A DNA stretch of 64,000 nt from Pseudomonas sp. FEN. GTDB taxonomy: Bacteria; Pseudomonadota; Gammaproteobacteria; Pseudomonadales; Pseudomonadaceae. How positions within the stretch are numbered: the first letter of the stretch is position 1; the number at the start of each line of letters is the position of its first letter. The stretch spans positions 1,462,468 through 1,526,467 of the forward strand of contig NZ_CAJFDC010000036.1 in the NCBI RefSeq assembly GCF_904067045.1, in the 5' to 3' direction. The position numbers and the translations under genes are program-made. Of this stretch, positions 10,044 to 20,042 are shown piece by piece. The notes beneath the pieces were generated by a model. It ran no database searches. It saw only the letters and a list, made by a program, of their open reading frames with translations, and had not been told where the DNA came from.

Positions 10044-10553
10044 CTAGGGGGCGGTGCGGGTTGGGGTCACGACGACGGCGCTGCGCACGGCACGCACATC
10101 GAGGCTGATCTGATAGTCGTTGAGCTGCTTGGGGGCGATGGTCAGCAGCGTGCGCCAGAGCGCTTGGTCGATCTCGCGATAGCCCACCACCAGGCCGACC
10201 TGACGGGTCGCCGGGTTGAGTGCCCGCTCGAGACTCATCTGCTCGCCAGGCTGGACCAGGACTTCGTCCTGGTCGATCAGGTCGGCACCGAGGGTCGCCT
10301 GGGCACGTTCGGCCAGGGCGAAGTAGTCGGCACGATTGAAGTTGGCGCTGTTCTTCAGCTCGAAAATCCGCACGCGCACGGGGGCGGGCACGCCGTCGGC
10401 ACCGGGATTGAGACCGGCAATGGCGTGGAAATGCAGGGAAGCGCTGGCGCTATCGGCAACGGGCGCCTCGGCGGGTGGTGGAGCAACCGCGTCCTTGGCA
10501 CATGCGCCGAGCAACAGCGTGAGGGCTGCGGCCAGTAAAACTCGGTAAATCAT
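10044..10553 (-). CDS. tssJ: Type VI secretion outer-membrane lipoprotein TssJ
   Basis: 169-residue TssJ (DUF2625/VasD family). It has a short lipoprotein signal with lipobox LLGAC, placing the lipidated cysteine at residue 18. The mature part is a small beta-sandwich domain that anchors TssM at the outer membrane. It lies 245 nt downstream of fha, separated by REP-like palindromes, so transcription from the fha promoter may be partly attenuated before tssJ, or tssJ may have its own promoter. Confidence 0.94.
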   Translation of the reverse strand: MIYRVLLAAALTLLLGACAKDAVAPPPAEAPVADSASASLHFHAIAGLNPGADGVPAPVRVRIFELKNSANFNRADYFALAERAQATLGADLIDQDEVLVQPGEQMSLERALNPATRQVGLVVGYREIDQALWRTLLTIAPKQLNDYQISLDVRAVRSAVVVTPTRTAP

Positions 10554-10633
10554 CCTGCGTCCTCAATGACGTTATGAACTTTCCGTTAAATCCTGTTTTG
10601 CGACCAAGCCTTGGAACTGTGGTGCCTATGCTG

Positions 10634-10780
10634 GCCTCTTCGCGGGCAAGCTGCGCTCCCACAGGTTTTGCGCCGTACACAAAACCTGCATACGACTCGT
10701 TCTATTGTGGGAGCGGAGCCTGTCCGCGAAGAGGCCCTCGAGATCGCTAAAAGCTTCGCGGCGCCTGCTCCTACAGGTCC
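10634..10780. repeat. REP/REPIN-like palindromes between tssJ and fha
   Basis: An inverted pair of REP-like units: one at about 10636-10664 (cttcgcgggcaagctgcg core) and its complement at about 10706-10733 (gtgggagcggagcctgtccgcg). A third, degenerate unit lies at 10751-10777. Such REPIN pairs are common in Pseudomonas intergenic regions and fold into long hairpins in RNA. They interrupt an otherwise tightly packed operon. Confidence 0.8.
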
Positions 10781-10797
10781 GTGGCGTTCTCAATGCC

Positions 10798-12210
<1,413 letters not shown>

Positions 12211-12599
12211 TGCGCCTCCTTGCTGTACTTCCACGCACGAGCCACCCAGCACAAACGCCTTGTGCCGGGTCCCGCCAGGGTCATGAGAATCCTGGAAAAA
12301 GCCTATTTATTTCAGCCAGTTCGCCGAACCTTGTGGATTCTACCTACAAAACTCTTAAAAACGCACACCGTCTGACTCAGTGGTCGACAGCCTTGACGAG
12401 TGTGTCACAACGGTAACAAAGGGCCGATAGCTTACCTTGACAAGCCATAACTACTACACCAAAAATGCACAACTTCTTGCTTATAGATGATGGCCAAATG
12501 ATGCCACTCTGTATATATCAACAAGAAATATGAGAGTTTTCTGAAGGAACTTTCGCAACAAACGCCTGACTATCCAGCAGGCCGATAAGGAGATCGATT
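12211..12599. promoter_or_regulatory. Divergent promoter region between fha and tssA operons
   Basis: A 389-nt gene-free, AT-richer stretch separating the two divergent T6SS operons, so it must carry the promoters for both. A -35-like TTGACA is at 12437-12442 and a TTGACG about 45 nt upstream of it, but neither has a good -10 partner at standard spacing. I saw no exact sigma-54 (-24/-12) site. Specific promoter positions are therefore not assigned. Confidence 0.5.
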
Positions 12600-13643
12600 T
12601 TGGTGGATGTGCCGTTGTTGCTCGCCGCTGTTTCAGCGAACTCGCCCTGTGGCGAGGACCTGGAATATGACGCGCAATTCTTACAGTTGGAGCGTGACGC
12701 CCAAGGCAAACCCGAGCGCATCATGGGCGACTCGGTGCAAGCGGCCGAACCTCCGGCGTGGCGCGCCATCGAGCAGTCGAGCACGGCGCTCCTGCAACGC
12801 AGCAAAGACCTGCGCATCACCCATTTTCTCGTCCAAAGCGCCCTGGCCCTCGACGGCCTGCCGGGTCTCGCCAAAGCCCTGACCCTGGTCAGCCAGATGC
12901 TCCAGCAGTACTGGGATGAACTCTATCCGCTGCTCGATGCCGATGATGACAACGACCCCACGGTGCGGATCAACGCGCTCTCGGGCCTGGCCTGCGACAC
13001 CAATATCCGCCTGCTGCGCGAAAGCCTGCTGACCCGCTCCCGGGCCTTCGGCAGCGTGACCCTGCGCGCGGCGCTGAATGCCAGCGGCCTGCAAGGTTTC
13101 TCCGACGAAAGCCTGAACCCCGACGAACTGGCCGGCGCCCTGCGCGACAGCGACCCCGAGCAACTGGCCACCGTGCGTGGCGCGCTCAATGAAGCCCGCG
13201 ACGCCGTCGACAGCATCGAACGCTTCGTCAGCGACCAGGTCGGCTCGGCCCAGGGGGTCGATCTCAGCGCCCTGCGCCAGCCACTCAAGCTGGCCTTGCA
13301 GATCCTCGCGCAATACGCGCCCGGCACTGACGCCGACACTGACGCCGGCGAATCAACCGAGAATCAATCCGAGCTGGCACCCGCTGGACACGACCACCTC
13401 GCCGCGGCTCCGGCAGCCAGCCGCGGCGTACCGCCGGGCGAGATCGGTAACCGCGATGACGTCCTGCGCAGTCTCGATCGGCTGCTGAATTACTACTCCC
13501 GGCACGAGCCCTCCAGCCCGCTGCCGGTGCTGTTGACCCGGGCCAAGAACCTGGTGCACGCCGACTTCGCGACTATTGTCCGCAACCTGATTCCCGATGG
13601 CCTGTCCCAATTTGAAAACCTGCGGGGCCCCGAGGGCGAATAA
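12600..13643 (+). CDS. tssA: Type VI secretion protein TssA (ImpA N-terminal domain)
   Basis: 347-residue TssA with the ImpA_N domain at the N-terminus (PLLLAAVSANSPCGEDLEYD, then ~110 residues). TssA caps or primes sheath and tube polymerisation at the baseplate. The track start is a TTG at 12600 (AAGGAG at 12587-12592, spacing 7); the GTG at 12603 is nearly as good. No ATG fits. First gene of the rightward operon, 81 nt before tssB. Confidence 0.92.
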   Translation: MVDVPLLLAAVSANSPCGEDLEYDAQFLQLERDAQGKPERIMGDSVQAAEPPAWRAIEQSSTALLQRSKDLRITHFLVQSALALDGLPGLAKALTLVSQMLQQYWDELYPLLDADDDNDPTVRINALSGLACDTNIRLLRESLLTRSRAFGSVTLRAALNASGLQGFSDESLNPDELAGALRDSDPEQLATVRGALNEARDAVDSIERFVSDQVGSAQGVDLSALRQPLKLALQILAQYAPGTDADTDAGESTENQSELAPAGHDHLAAAPAASRGVPPGEIGNRDDVLRSLDRLLNYYSRHEPSSPLPVLLTRAKNLVHADFATIVRNLIPDGLSQFENLRGPEGE

Positions 13644-13724
13644 GCCCGTCGGGACCCCGCCGCTTAGTTAACGGCAACCACCGATAACGCCAACACCGTC
13701 GCTTGAGCGACCAGGAGCAACAAC

Positions 13725-14240
13725 GTGGCGAACACCAGCTCTCAGAAATTCATTGCGCGCAACCGCGCGCCACGGGTCCAGATCGAGTACGACGTAGAGC
13801 TCTACGGTGCCGAGAAAAAGGTCCAGTTGCCCTTCGTCATGGGCGTGATGGCCGACCTCGCTGGCAAACCCGCCGAACCCCTGGCGCCGGTCGCGGACCG
13901 CAAGTTCCTGGAAATCGACGTCGACAACTTCGACTCGCGCCTCAAGGCCATGCAACCACGCGTGGCGTTCAACGTACCGAACGAACTGACCGGCGAAGGC
14001 AACCTGAGCCTGGACATCACCTTCGAGAGCCTGGACGACTTCAGTCCGGCCAACGTCGCGCGCAAGGTCGATGCCCTGAACAAGCTGCTCGAAGCCCGTA
14101 CCCAGCTGGCCAACCTGCTGACCTACATGGACGGCAAGACCGGCGCCGAAGAAATCATCATGAAGGCCATCAAGGATCCGGCGTTGCTCCAGGCCCTGGC
14201 GAGTGCGCCAAAGCCCCAGGACTCCGAGCCCAGCGCTTAA
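13725..14240 (+). CDS. tssB: Type VI secretion contractile sheath small subunit TssB
   Basis: 171-residue VipA/TssB protein, the small sheath subunit that interlocks with TssC. The N-terminal SSQKFIARNRAPRVQIEYDV and the central DFSPANVARKV are family signatures. Translation starts at a GTG with an AGGAG site at 13713-13717. It ends 15 nt before tssC, consistent with coupled expression at near equal ratio. Confidence 0.97.
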   Translation: MANTSSQKFIARNRAPRVQIEYDVELYGAEKKVQLPFVMGVMADLAGKPAEPLAPVADRKFLEIDVDNFDSRLKAMQPRVAFNVPNELTGEGNLSLDITFESLDDFSPANVARKVDALNKLLEARTQLANLLTYMDGKTGAEEIIMKAIKDPALLQALASAPKPQDSEPSA

Positions 14241-14255
14241 TCAGGACGAACGATC

Positions 14256-15749
14256 ATGACCCAGTTGCAGCAAGACAATCAGGCGTTGCCCGGCACCACC
14301 ACCGAGCCCAGCGAATTCGCCAACCTGCTGATGCAGGAATTCAAGCCCAAGACCGAGCGTGCCCGCGAAGCCGTCGAGGGCGCCGTGCGCACCCTGGCCG
14401 AACAGGCCCTGGCGCAGACCGACCTGGTGTCCAACGACGCCATCAAGTCCATCGAATCGATCATCGCCGCCATCGACGCCAAGCTGACCGCGCAGATCAA
14501 CCAGGTGATCCATCACCCGGAGTTCCAGCAGCTGGAAAGCGCCTGGCGCGGCCTGCACTACCTGGTCAACAACACCGAGAGCGATGAGCAGCTGAAGATC
14601 CGCGTGCTGAACATCGCCAAGCCGGAACTGCACAAGACCCTGAAGAAATTCAAGGGCACGGCCTGGGACCAGAGCCCGATCTTCAAGAAGATGTACGAAG
14701 AGGAATACGGCCAGTTCGGTGGCGAACCCTACGGCTGCCTGGTGGGCGACTACTACTTCGACCAGTCGCCGCCGGATGTCGAACTGCTGGGCGAACTGTC
14801 CAAGGTCTGCGCGGCGATGCACGCGCCGTTCATTGCCGCCGCCTCGCCGACCGTGATGGGCATGGGCTCGTGGCAGGAACTGTCGAACCCGCGCGACCTG
14901 ACCAAGATCTTCACCACCCCGGAATACGCCGGCTGGCGCTCGCTGCGTGAGTCGGAAGACTCGCGCTACATCGGCCTGACCATGCCGCGCTTCCTGGCGC
15001 GCCTGCCCTATGGCGCCAAGACCGACCCGGTGGAAGCCTTCGCCTTCGAAGAAGACACCGACGGCGCCGACAGCGCCAAGTACACCTGGGCCAACGCGGC
15101 CTACGCCATGGCGGTGAACATCAACCGTTCGTTCAAGCACTATGGCTGGTGCTCGCGGATTCGCGGTGTCGAATCCGGCGGCGAAGTGCAGAACCTGCCG
15201 GCGCACACCTTCCCCACCGACGACGGTGGCGTGGACATGAAGTGCCCGACCGAAATCGCGATTTCCGACCGTCGCGAAGCCGAGCTGGCGAAGAACGGCT
15301 TCATGCCGCTGCTGCACAAGAAGAACACCGACTTCGCCGCATTCATCGGCGCCCAGTCGCTGCAGAAACCGGCCGAGTACGACGACCCGGACGCCACCGC
15401 CAACGCCAACCTGGCCGCGCGCCTGCCGTACCTGTTCGCCACCTGCCGCTTTGCGCATTACCTCAAGTGCATCGTGCGCGACAAGATCGGCTCGTTCAAA
15501 GAGAAAGACGAGATGCAGCGCTGGTTGCAGGACTGGATCCTCAACTACGTGGACGGCGATCCGGCCCACTCCACCGAAACCACCAAGGCCCAGCACCCAC
15601 TGGCCGCGGCGGAAGTGGTGGTCGAGGACGTCGAGGGCAACCCGGGTTACTACACCTCCAAGTTCTTCCTGCGGCCGCACTACCAGTTGGAAGGCCTGAC
15701 GGTTTCGTTGCGCCTGGTATCCAAGCTGCCGTCGGCGAAAGGGGCGTAA
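14256..15749 (+). CDS. tssC: Type VI secretion contractile sheath large subunit TssC
   Basis: 497-residue VipB/TssC, the large sheath subunit. Family blocks are clear: the helical N-terminus, HPEFQQLESAWRGLHYLV, GSWQELSNPRDL and the C-terminal FFLRPHYQLEGLTVSLRLVS. With TssB it forms the contractile sheath recycled by ClpV. REPIN-like sequences follow the stop codon and separate tssBC from hcp. Confidence 0.98.
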   Translation: MTQLQQDNQALPGTTTEPSEFANLLMQEFKPKTERAREAVEGAVRTLAEQALAQTDLVSNDAIKSIESIIAAIDAKLTAQINQVIHHPEFQQLESAWRGLHYLVNNTESDEQLKIRVLNIAKPELHKTLKKFKGTAWDQSPIFKKMYEEEYGQFGGEPYGCLVGDYYFDQSPPDVELLGELSKVCAAMHAPFIAAASPTVMGMGSWQELSNPRDLTKIFTTPEYAGWRSLRESEDSRYIGLTMPRFLARLPYGAKTDPVEAFAFEEDTDGADSAKYTWANAAYAMAVNINRSFKHYGWCSRIRGVESGGEVQNLPAHTFPTDDGGVDMKCPTEIAISDRREAELAKNGFMPLLHKKNTDFAAFIGAQSLQKPAEYDDPDATANANLAARLPYLFATCRFAHYLKCIVRDKIGSFKEKDEMQRWLQDWILNYVDGDPAHSTETTKAQHPLAAAEVVVEDVEGNPGYYTSKFFLRPHYQLEGLTVSLRLVSKLPSAKGA

Positions 15750-15776
15750 CCCCCAACCCTGGCGGGCAACGCCATT

Positions 15777-15916
15777 CCTTGTAGGAGCCGAGCTTGCTCG
15801 CGATCGAGTGCGCAGCACTCGCAAAACCAGCGGACGCGGTCTTCCTGAAAGACCGGGGACTCAGGATTTACGACCGCTTCGCGGCCGATCGCGAGCAAGC
15901 TCGGCTCCTACAAAGG
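15777..15916. repeat. REPIN between tssC and hcp
   Basis: Two REP-like arms in inverted orientation: ccttgtaggagccgagcttg at the left and the complementary gcaagctcggctcctacaaa at the right, about 90 nt apart with further partial complementarity (tgctcgcgatcg against cgatcgcgagca). The transcript would form a long hairpin that could stabilise tssABC mRNA or partly insulate hcp. Confidence 0.88.
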
Positions 15917-16006
15917 ACCGCGTTATCCGTCACAACAGCGAACCCGCCGCCAACCGCGGCGAGTGCTGGCTAACAACATCGTGGTGAAGACCACACTGGA
16001 GAAAAC

Positions 16007-16495
16007 ATGGCTGTTGATATCTTCATCAAGATCGGCGACATCAAGGGCGAGTCCCAGGACAAGGCTCACAAAGAGGAAATCGACGTCCTCAACTGGAGCT
16101 GGGGCATGTCCCAGTCCGGCAACATGCACATGGGCGGTGGCGGCGGCGCCGGCAAGGTCAATATCCAGGACCTGTCGTTGACCAAGTACGTCGACAAGGC
16201 TTCGCCGAACCTGATGATGCACTGCGCCAGCGGCAAGCACATCGACAAGGTCACCCTGGTGGTACGCAAGGCCGGCGGCGAAAGCCAGGTCGAGTACATG
16301 AAGATCGACCTGGAAGAAGTGCTGGTCACTTCCCTGAGCACCGGCGGTTCGGGTACCGACGATCGCCTGACCGAGAACGTGACCCTGAACTTCGCCCAGG
16401 TCATGGTCGAGTATCAGGAACAGAAGGCCGACGGTTCCAAACAAGGCGGCCCGGTCAAGTTTGGCTGGAACATCCGCTCGAACACCAAGCGCTGA
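16007..16495 (+). CDS. hcp: Type VI secretion tube protein Hcp
   Basis: 162-residue Hcp1-type protein whose hexameric rings form the inner tube and also chaperone small effectors. The opening VDIFIKIGDIKGESQDKAHK and the WSWGMSQSGNMHMGGG segment are typical of the HSI-I Hcp. The start lies ~255 nt after tssC and the gene is followed at once by a strong palindrome, so hcp may be transcribed partly as its own unit, in keeping with the large amounts needed. Confidence 0.97.
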   Translation: MAVDIFIKIGDIKGESQDKAHKEEIDVLNWSWGMSQSGNMHMGGGGGAGKVNIQDLSLTKYVDKASPNLMMHCASGKHIDKVTLVVRKAGGESQVEYMKIDLEEVLVTSLSTGGSGTDDRLTENVTLNFAQVMVEYQEQKADGSKQGGPVKFGWNIRSNTKR

Positions 16496-16500
16496 TCCCC

Positions 16501-16533
16501 ACGCCCCCCCGACGCTCAGCGTCGGGGGGGCGT
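16501..16533. terminator. 33-nt perfect palindrome after hcp
   Basis: A perfect palindrome whose arms are acgccccccc plus gacgct and their exact complement, around one central base. It starts 5 nt after the hcp stop codon. It lacks a following T-tract, so it may act as a partial or Rho-assisted terminator, or as an mRNA 3'-end stabiliser allowing hcp to exceed the downstream tss genes. Confidence 0.75.
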
Positions 16534-16645
16534 CCGGCATTACCCCGAATTCGATTCATTCCCGGTGTCCGAGCATGGCCAAGCCTTCGTTTCCCGTTCA
16601 GTGGCGCCGCCGTTGCGCAGTGTCCAGCCCCTGTGACGTCGCGCG

Positions 16646-17170
16646 ATGAGCAACGTGCCGAGCGATCTCACCCTGCGCGAACGCCTGCAACCGTCGTTGC
16701 TCGACCGTTTGACCGACGATGAACCCGGCAATCTCCAGGAAGGCAGCGACAAGCGCGTCCTGTCCCTGAGCCAGCTCAAGGCCTCGGTGCTGCGTGACCT
16801 GACCTGGCTGCTCAACAGCACCAGCCTGCTCGACGCCGATGCCACGTTGCACACCCCGGCCGGCACCTCGGTCATCAACTACGGCCTGCCAGCACTGGCG
16901 GGCAACAGTGCGTCGAGTATCGACGTGGCCGCCCTCGAACGCCTAATCCACACCGCCATCGCCACTTTCGAACCGCGCATCCTCAGCCATACGCTGCGGG
17001 TCCGGGCCCAGGTCGCCTATGGCGAGATGAACCACAACGCCCTGAGCTTCGAAATCGAAGGCGACCTCTGGGCGCTGCCGGCGTCGCTGCCGCTGCTGCT
17101 GCGCACCGACCTCGACCTGGAATCCGGCCATGTGCGCGTGGTTCCCGCCGAGCAACGGAGACGTTCATGA
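16646..17170 (+). CDS. tssE: Type VI secretion baseplate protein TssE (gp25-like)
   Basis: 174-residue TssE, the gp25/lysozyme-like baseplate wedge component. The N-terminal SLLDRLTDDEP, the LKASVLRDLTWLLNS segment and the INYGLPALAG block match the family. No clear ribosome-binding site precedes the ATG at 16646. The tssF start overlaps its stop by 4 nt. In HSI-I a tagJ gene lies between hcp and tssE; here the 150-nt gap holds only the palindrome. Confidence 0.94.
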   Translation: MSNVPSDLTLRERLQPSLLDRLTDDEPGNLQEGSDKRVLSLSQLKASVLRDLTWLLNSTSLLDADATLHTPAGTSVINYGLPALAGNSASSIDVAALERLIHTAIATFEPRILSHTLRVRAQVAYGEMNHNALSFEIEGDLWALPASLPLLLRTDLDLESGHVRVVPAEQRRRS

Positions 17171-19026
17171 ACCCGCGCCTGCTCGACCTGTACAACCAGG
17201 AACTGCAACACGTGCGCGAAAGCGCCGCCGAGTTCGCCAAGGAGTACCCGAAGATCGCCGGGCGCCTGACGCTGTCCGGGCTCGACTGCGCCGACCCTTA
17301 CGTCGAGCGCCTGCTGGAAGGGTTCGCCTACCTCACCGCCAGGGTCCAGCTCAAGCTCAACGCCGAGTACCCGACCTTCACCCACAACCTGCTGGAAATC
17401 GCCTACCCGCATTACCTGGCGCCGACGCCATCGATGACCGTGGTGCAACTGCAGACCGACCCGAACGAAGGCTCCCTGGCCGGCGGTTTCACCCTGCCCC
17501 GCGACAGCGTGTTGCGCGCCACCCTGGGCAAGGACACCCAGACTTCCTGCGAATACCGCACTGCCCACGCGGTGACACTATGGCCGTTGCAAGTCAGCCA
17601 GGCCGAATACTTCGGCAACCCATCGGCAGTGCTCGGACGCCTGGCCGCCAGCGAGCCAAAAGCCAAGGCCGGCCTGCGCCTGACCTTGCGCAGCGGTGCC
17701 GAATTGCCGTTCAACCAGCTCGACCTGGACAGCCTGCCGCTGTACCTCAACGGTGCCGACGAACAGCCGTTTCGCCTGTATGAGCAATTGCTGGGCAATG
17801 CCTGCGCGGTGTTCGCCCGGGCCCCCGCTGGCGATTGGGTCGAACGCCTGCCCGTTGATGCCTTGCGCGCCTGCGGCTTCGACGACCGCGAAGCGGCGAT
17901 GCCGGTGGTGCCACAAGCCTTCCAGGGCTATCGGTTACTGCAGGAATACTTCGCCCTGCCCCAGCGCTACCTGTTCGTCGAATTCGCCGAGCTGGGCCGC
18001 GCGGTCAAGCGCTGCGCCGGCCAGGAGCTGGAACTGATCGTGCTGTTCGAGCGCTTCGACCCGAGCCTGGAAAGCAGCGTCGGCGCCGCGCAGTTCGTGC
18101 CCTTCTGCACCCCGGCGATCAACCTGTTCCCGCGCCGGGTGGACCGTATCCACCTGTCCGAACGGGTCAACGAACACCACGTGATCGCCGATCGCACCCG
18201 GCCCATGGACGTCGAAATCCACTCATTGACCGGCGTCACCGGCCACGGCACCGGCCCCGACCAGCCGTTCCTGCCGTTCTATGCGGTGCGCGATCCGTCC
18301 CGCTACGGCCGCGACCAGGCCTACTACACCCTGCGCCGCGAACCGCGGGTGCTGTCCAGCGAACAACGGCGCAAAGGCACCCGCTCGACCTACATCGGCA
18401 GCGAAACCTTCATCAGCCTGGTGGACAGCCGCCAGGCGCCCTACCGTCACGATTTGCGCCAGCTGGGCGTCAGCGCCCTGTGTACCAACCGCGACCTGCC
18501 GCTGTTCATGAATGTCGGCAGCGGCAAAAGCGACTTCACCCTGGCCGACAGCGCCCCGGTCTCGGCGATCCGTTGCCTGGCCGGGCCCAGCCGGCCACGG
18601 GCCAGCCATGCCCACGACAACCAGGCCTGGCGCCTGATCAGCCAGTTGTCTCTGAACTACCTGTCGCTGAGCGAAGCCGGCCAGGGCGCCGCCGCCTTGC
18701 GCGAACTGCTGCGCCTGTACGGCGAGAGCAACGACGCCGCCCTGCAACTGCAGATCGAGGGCCTGCGCGAGGTCAGCAGCAAACCCTGCACCCGGCGCCT
18801 GCCGATGCCCGGGCCGATCGTCTTTGGACGCGGCCTGGAGATCACCCTGGAATTCGATGAAAACGCGTTTCGCGGCACCGGGGTGTTCCTCCTCGGCGCG
18901 GTGTTCGAACGCTTCCTGGCACGCTACGTGTCGATCAACAGTTTTACCGAGACGGTGATCCGTACCACCGAACGCGGCGAGATCATGCGATGGAAAGCCA
19001 AGCCCGGACGCCGTCCGACCCTGTGA
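17167..19026 (+). CDS. tssF: Type VI secretion baseplate protein TssF
   Basis: 619-residue TssF (VasA), present in two copies per baseplate wedge. The N-terminus NPRLLDLYNQELQHVRESAA and the following EFAKEYPKIAGRL are strong family signatures, and the length is standard. It overlaps tssE by 4 nt and tssG by 37 nt, so the tssEFG set is translationally linked. Confidence 0.97.
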   Translation: MNPRLLDLYNQELQHVRESAAEFAKEYPKIAGRLTLSGLDCADPYVERLLEGFAYLTARVQLKLNAEYPTFTHNLLEIAYPHYLAPTPSMTVVQLQTDPNEGSLAGGFTLPRDSVLRATLGKDTQTSCEYRTAHAVTLWPLQVSQAEYFGNPSAVLGRLAASEPKAKAGLRLTLRSGAELPFNQLDLDSLPLYLNGADEQPFRLYEQLLGNACAVFARAPAGDWVERLPVDALRACGFDDREAAMPVVPQAFQGYRLLQEYFALPQRYLFVEFAELGRAVKRCAGQELELIVLFERFDPSLESSVGAAQFVPFCTPAINLFPRRVDRIHLSERVNEHHVIADRTRPMDVEIHSLTGVTGHGTGPDQPFLPFYAVRDPSRYGRDQAYYTLRREPRVLSSEQRRKGTRSTYIGSETFISLVDSRQAPYRHDLRQLGVSALCTNRDLPLFMNVGSGKSDFTLADSAPVSAIRCLAGPSRPRASHAHDNQAWRLISQLSLNYLSLSEAGQGAAALRELLRLYGESNDAALQLQIEGLREVSSKPCTRRLPMPGPIVFGRGLEITLEFDENAFRGTGVFLLGAVFERFLARYVSINSFTETVIRTTERGEIMRWKAKPGRRPTL

Positions 19027-20042
19027 GCACGCTCACGGCGATGCAGGCCGAACCCTGGGAATACGATTTCTTCCAGGCATTGCGGCGTATCGAGTGCGAA
19101 TCGCCGCACCTGCCGCGCTTCGGCCATTCCCAGCGCCTGGCCGACGACCCGTTGCGCCTCGGCCAGCAGCTCGACTGCGCCTTCGCCCCGGCCACCCTGG
19201 CGTCCATGACCCCGGCCGGCGACACCACGCCGGCCCGGCTCGAGCAGTTCTTCTTCGGCCTCGGCGGGCCCAACGGCCCGTTGCCGCTGCACCTGACCGA
19301 GTACATGCGCGAACGCCAGCGCAACAATGCCGACAGCACCAGCAAACGCTTCCTCGATATCTTCCACCATCGCCTGTTGAGCCTGTTCTACCGGGCCTGG
19401 GCCGAAGCACGGCCGACCGTCAGCCACGACCGCCCGGACGATGACTACTGGTCCGCGCGCCTGGCCGCCCTGAGTGGCCGGGGCATGCCCAGCCTGCTCA
19501 ACCAGGGCCTGATCCCGGACACCGCCAAGTTGCATTTCAGCGGCCACCTCGCCGCCCAGACCCGCTACCCGGACGGCCTGCGCGCCATCCTCGAAGAGTA
19601 TTTCGGGCTGCCGGTACGGATCGAGGAATACGTCGGCCAATGGCTGCACCTGCCGGAGCGCAGTCGCCTCGGCGTCAGCGCCAACCAGTTGGGCGTCGAC
19701 TTCTGCCTGGGCCGGCATGTCTGGGACCGCCAGCACAAATTCCGCATCCGCATCGGCCCGCTCAAGCTGGTCGACTACATGGGCCTGCTGCCCGACGGTG
19801 AACCCTTCCGCCACCTGGTGGCCTGGGTCGCCGAATACCTGGGGCACGAACTGGACTGGGACCTGAACCTGGTCCTGGAACGGCCACAAGTGCCCAAGCT
19901 GCAACTCAACGGCCAGTTCCGCCTGGGTTTCAATACCTGGCTCGGCCAACCCCAAGAAGATGCCGAAGACCTGATCCTGGCCCGGCACTACGCCGATCAG
20001 GCCACCTCGGCCCACCATTCAAGGAGCCCGGACCATGGGTGA
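18990..20042 (+). CDS. tssG: Type VI secretion baseplate protein TssG
   Basis: 350-residue TssG (VasB), which wraps the TssF dimer in the baseplate wedge. Recognisable blocks are WEYDFFQALRRIEC near the N-terminus, FFFGLGGPNGPLPLHLTEY and the FLDIFHHRLLSLFYRAW stretch. The ATG at 18990 lies inside the 3' end of tssF and the 3' end overlaps tssH by 8 nt. Confidence 0.97.
   Translation: MESQARTPSDPVSTLTAMQAEPWEYDFFQALRRIECESPHLPRFGHSQRLADDPLRLGQQLDCAFAPATLASMTPAGDTTPARLEQFFFGLGGPNGPLPLHLTEYMRERQRNNADSTSKRFLDIFHHRLLSLFYRAWAEARPTVSHDRPDDDYWSARLAALSGRGMPSLLNQGLIPDTAKLHFSGHLAAQTRYPDGLRAILEEYFGLPVRIEEYVGQWLHLPERSRLGVSANQLGVDFCLGRHVWDRQHKFRIRIGPLKLVDYMGLLPDGEPFRHLVAWVAEYLGHELDWDLNLVLERPQVPKLQLNGQFRLGFNTWLGQPQEDAEDLILARHYADQATSAHHSRSPDHG

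Noticed and set aside
7596..10538. A 980-codon rightward open frame antisense to tssL, tssK and tssJ
   Set aside because: Shadow of high-GC third positions; low-complexity composition and no recognisable motif, while the opposite strand encodes clear T6SS proteins.
12470..12515. A sigma-54-like site (tggccaaatgatgcc) before tssA
   Set aside because: The GG-to-GC spacing is one base short of the -24/-12 rule and the flanking bases fit poorly.
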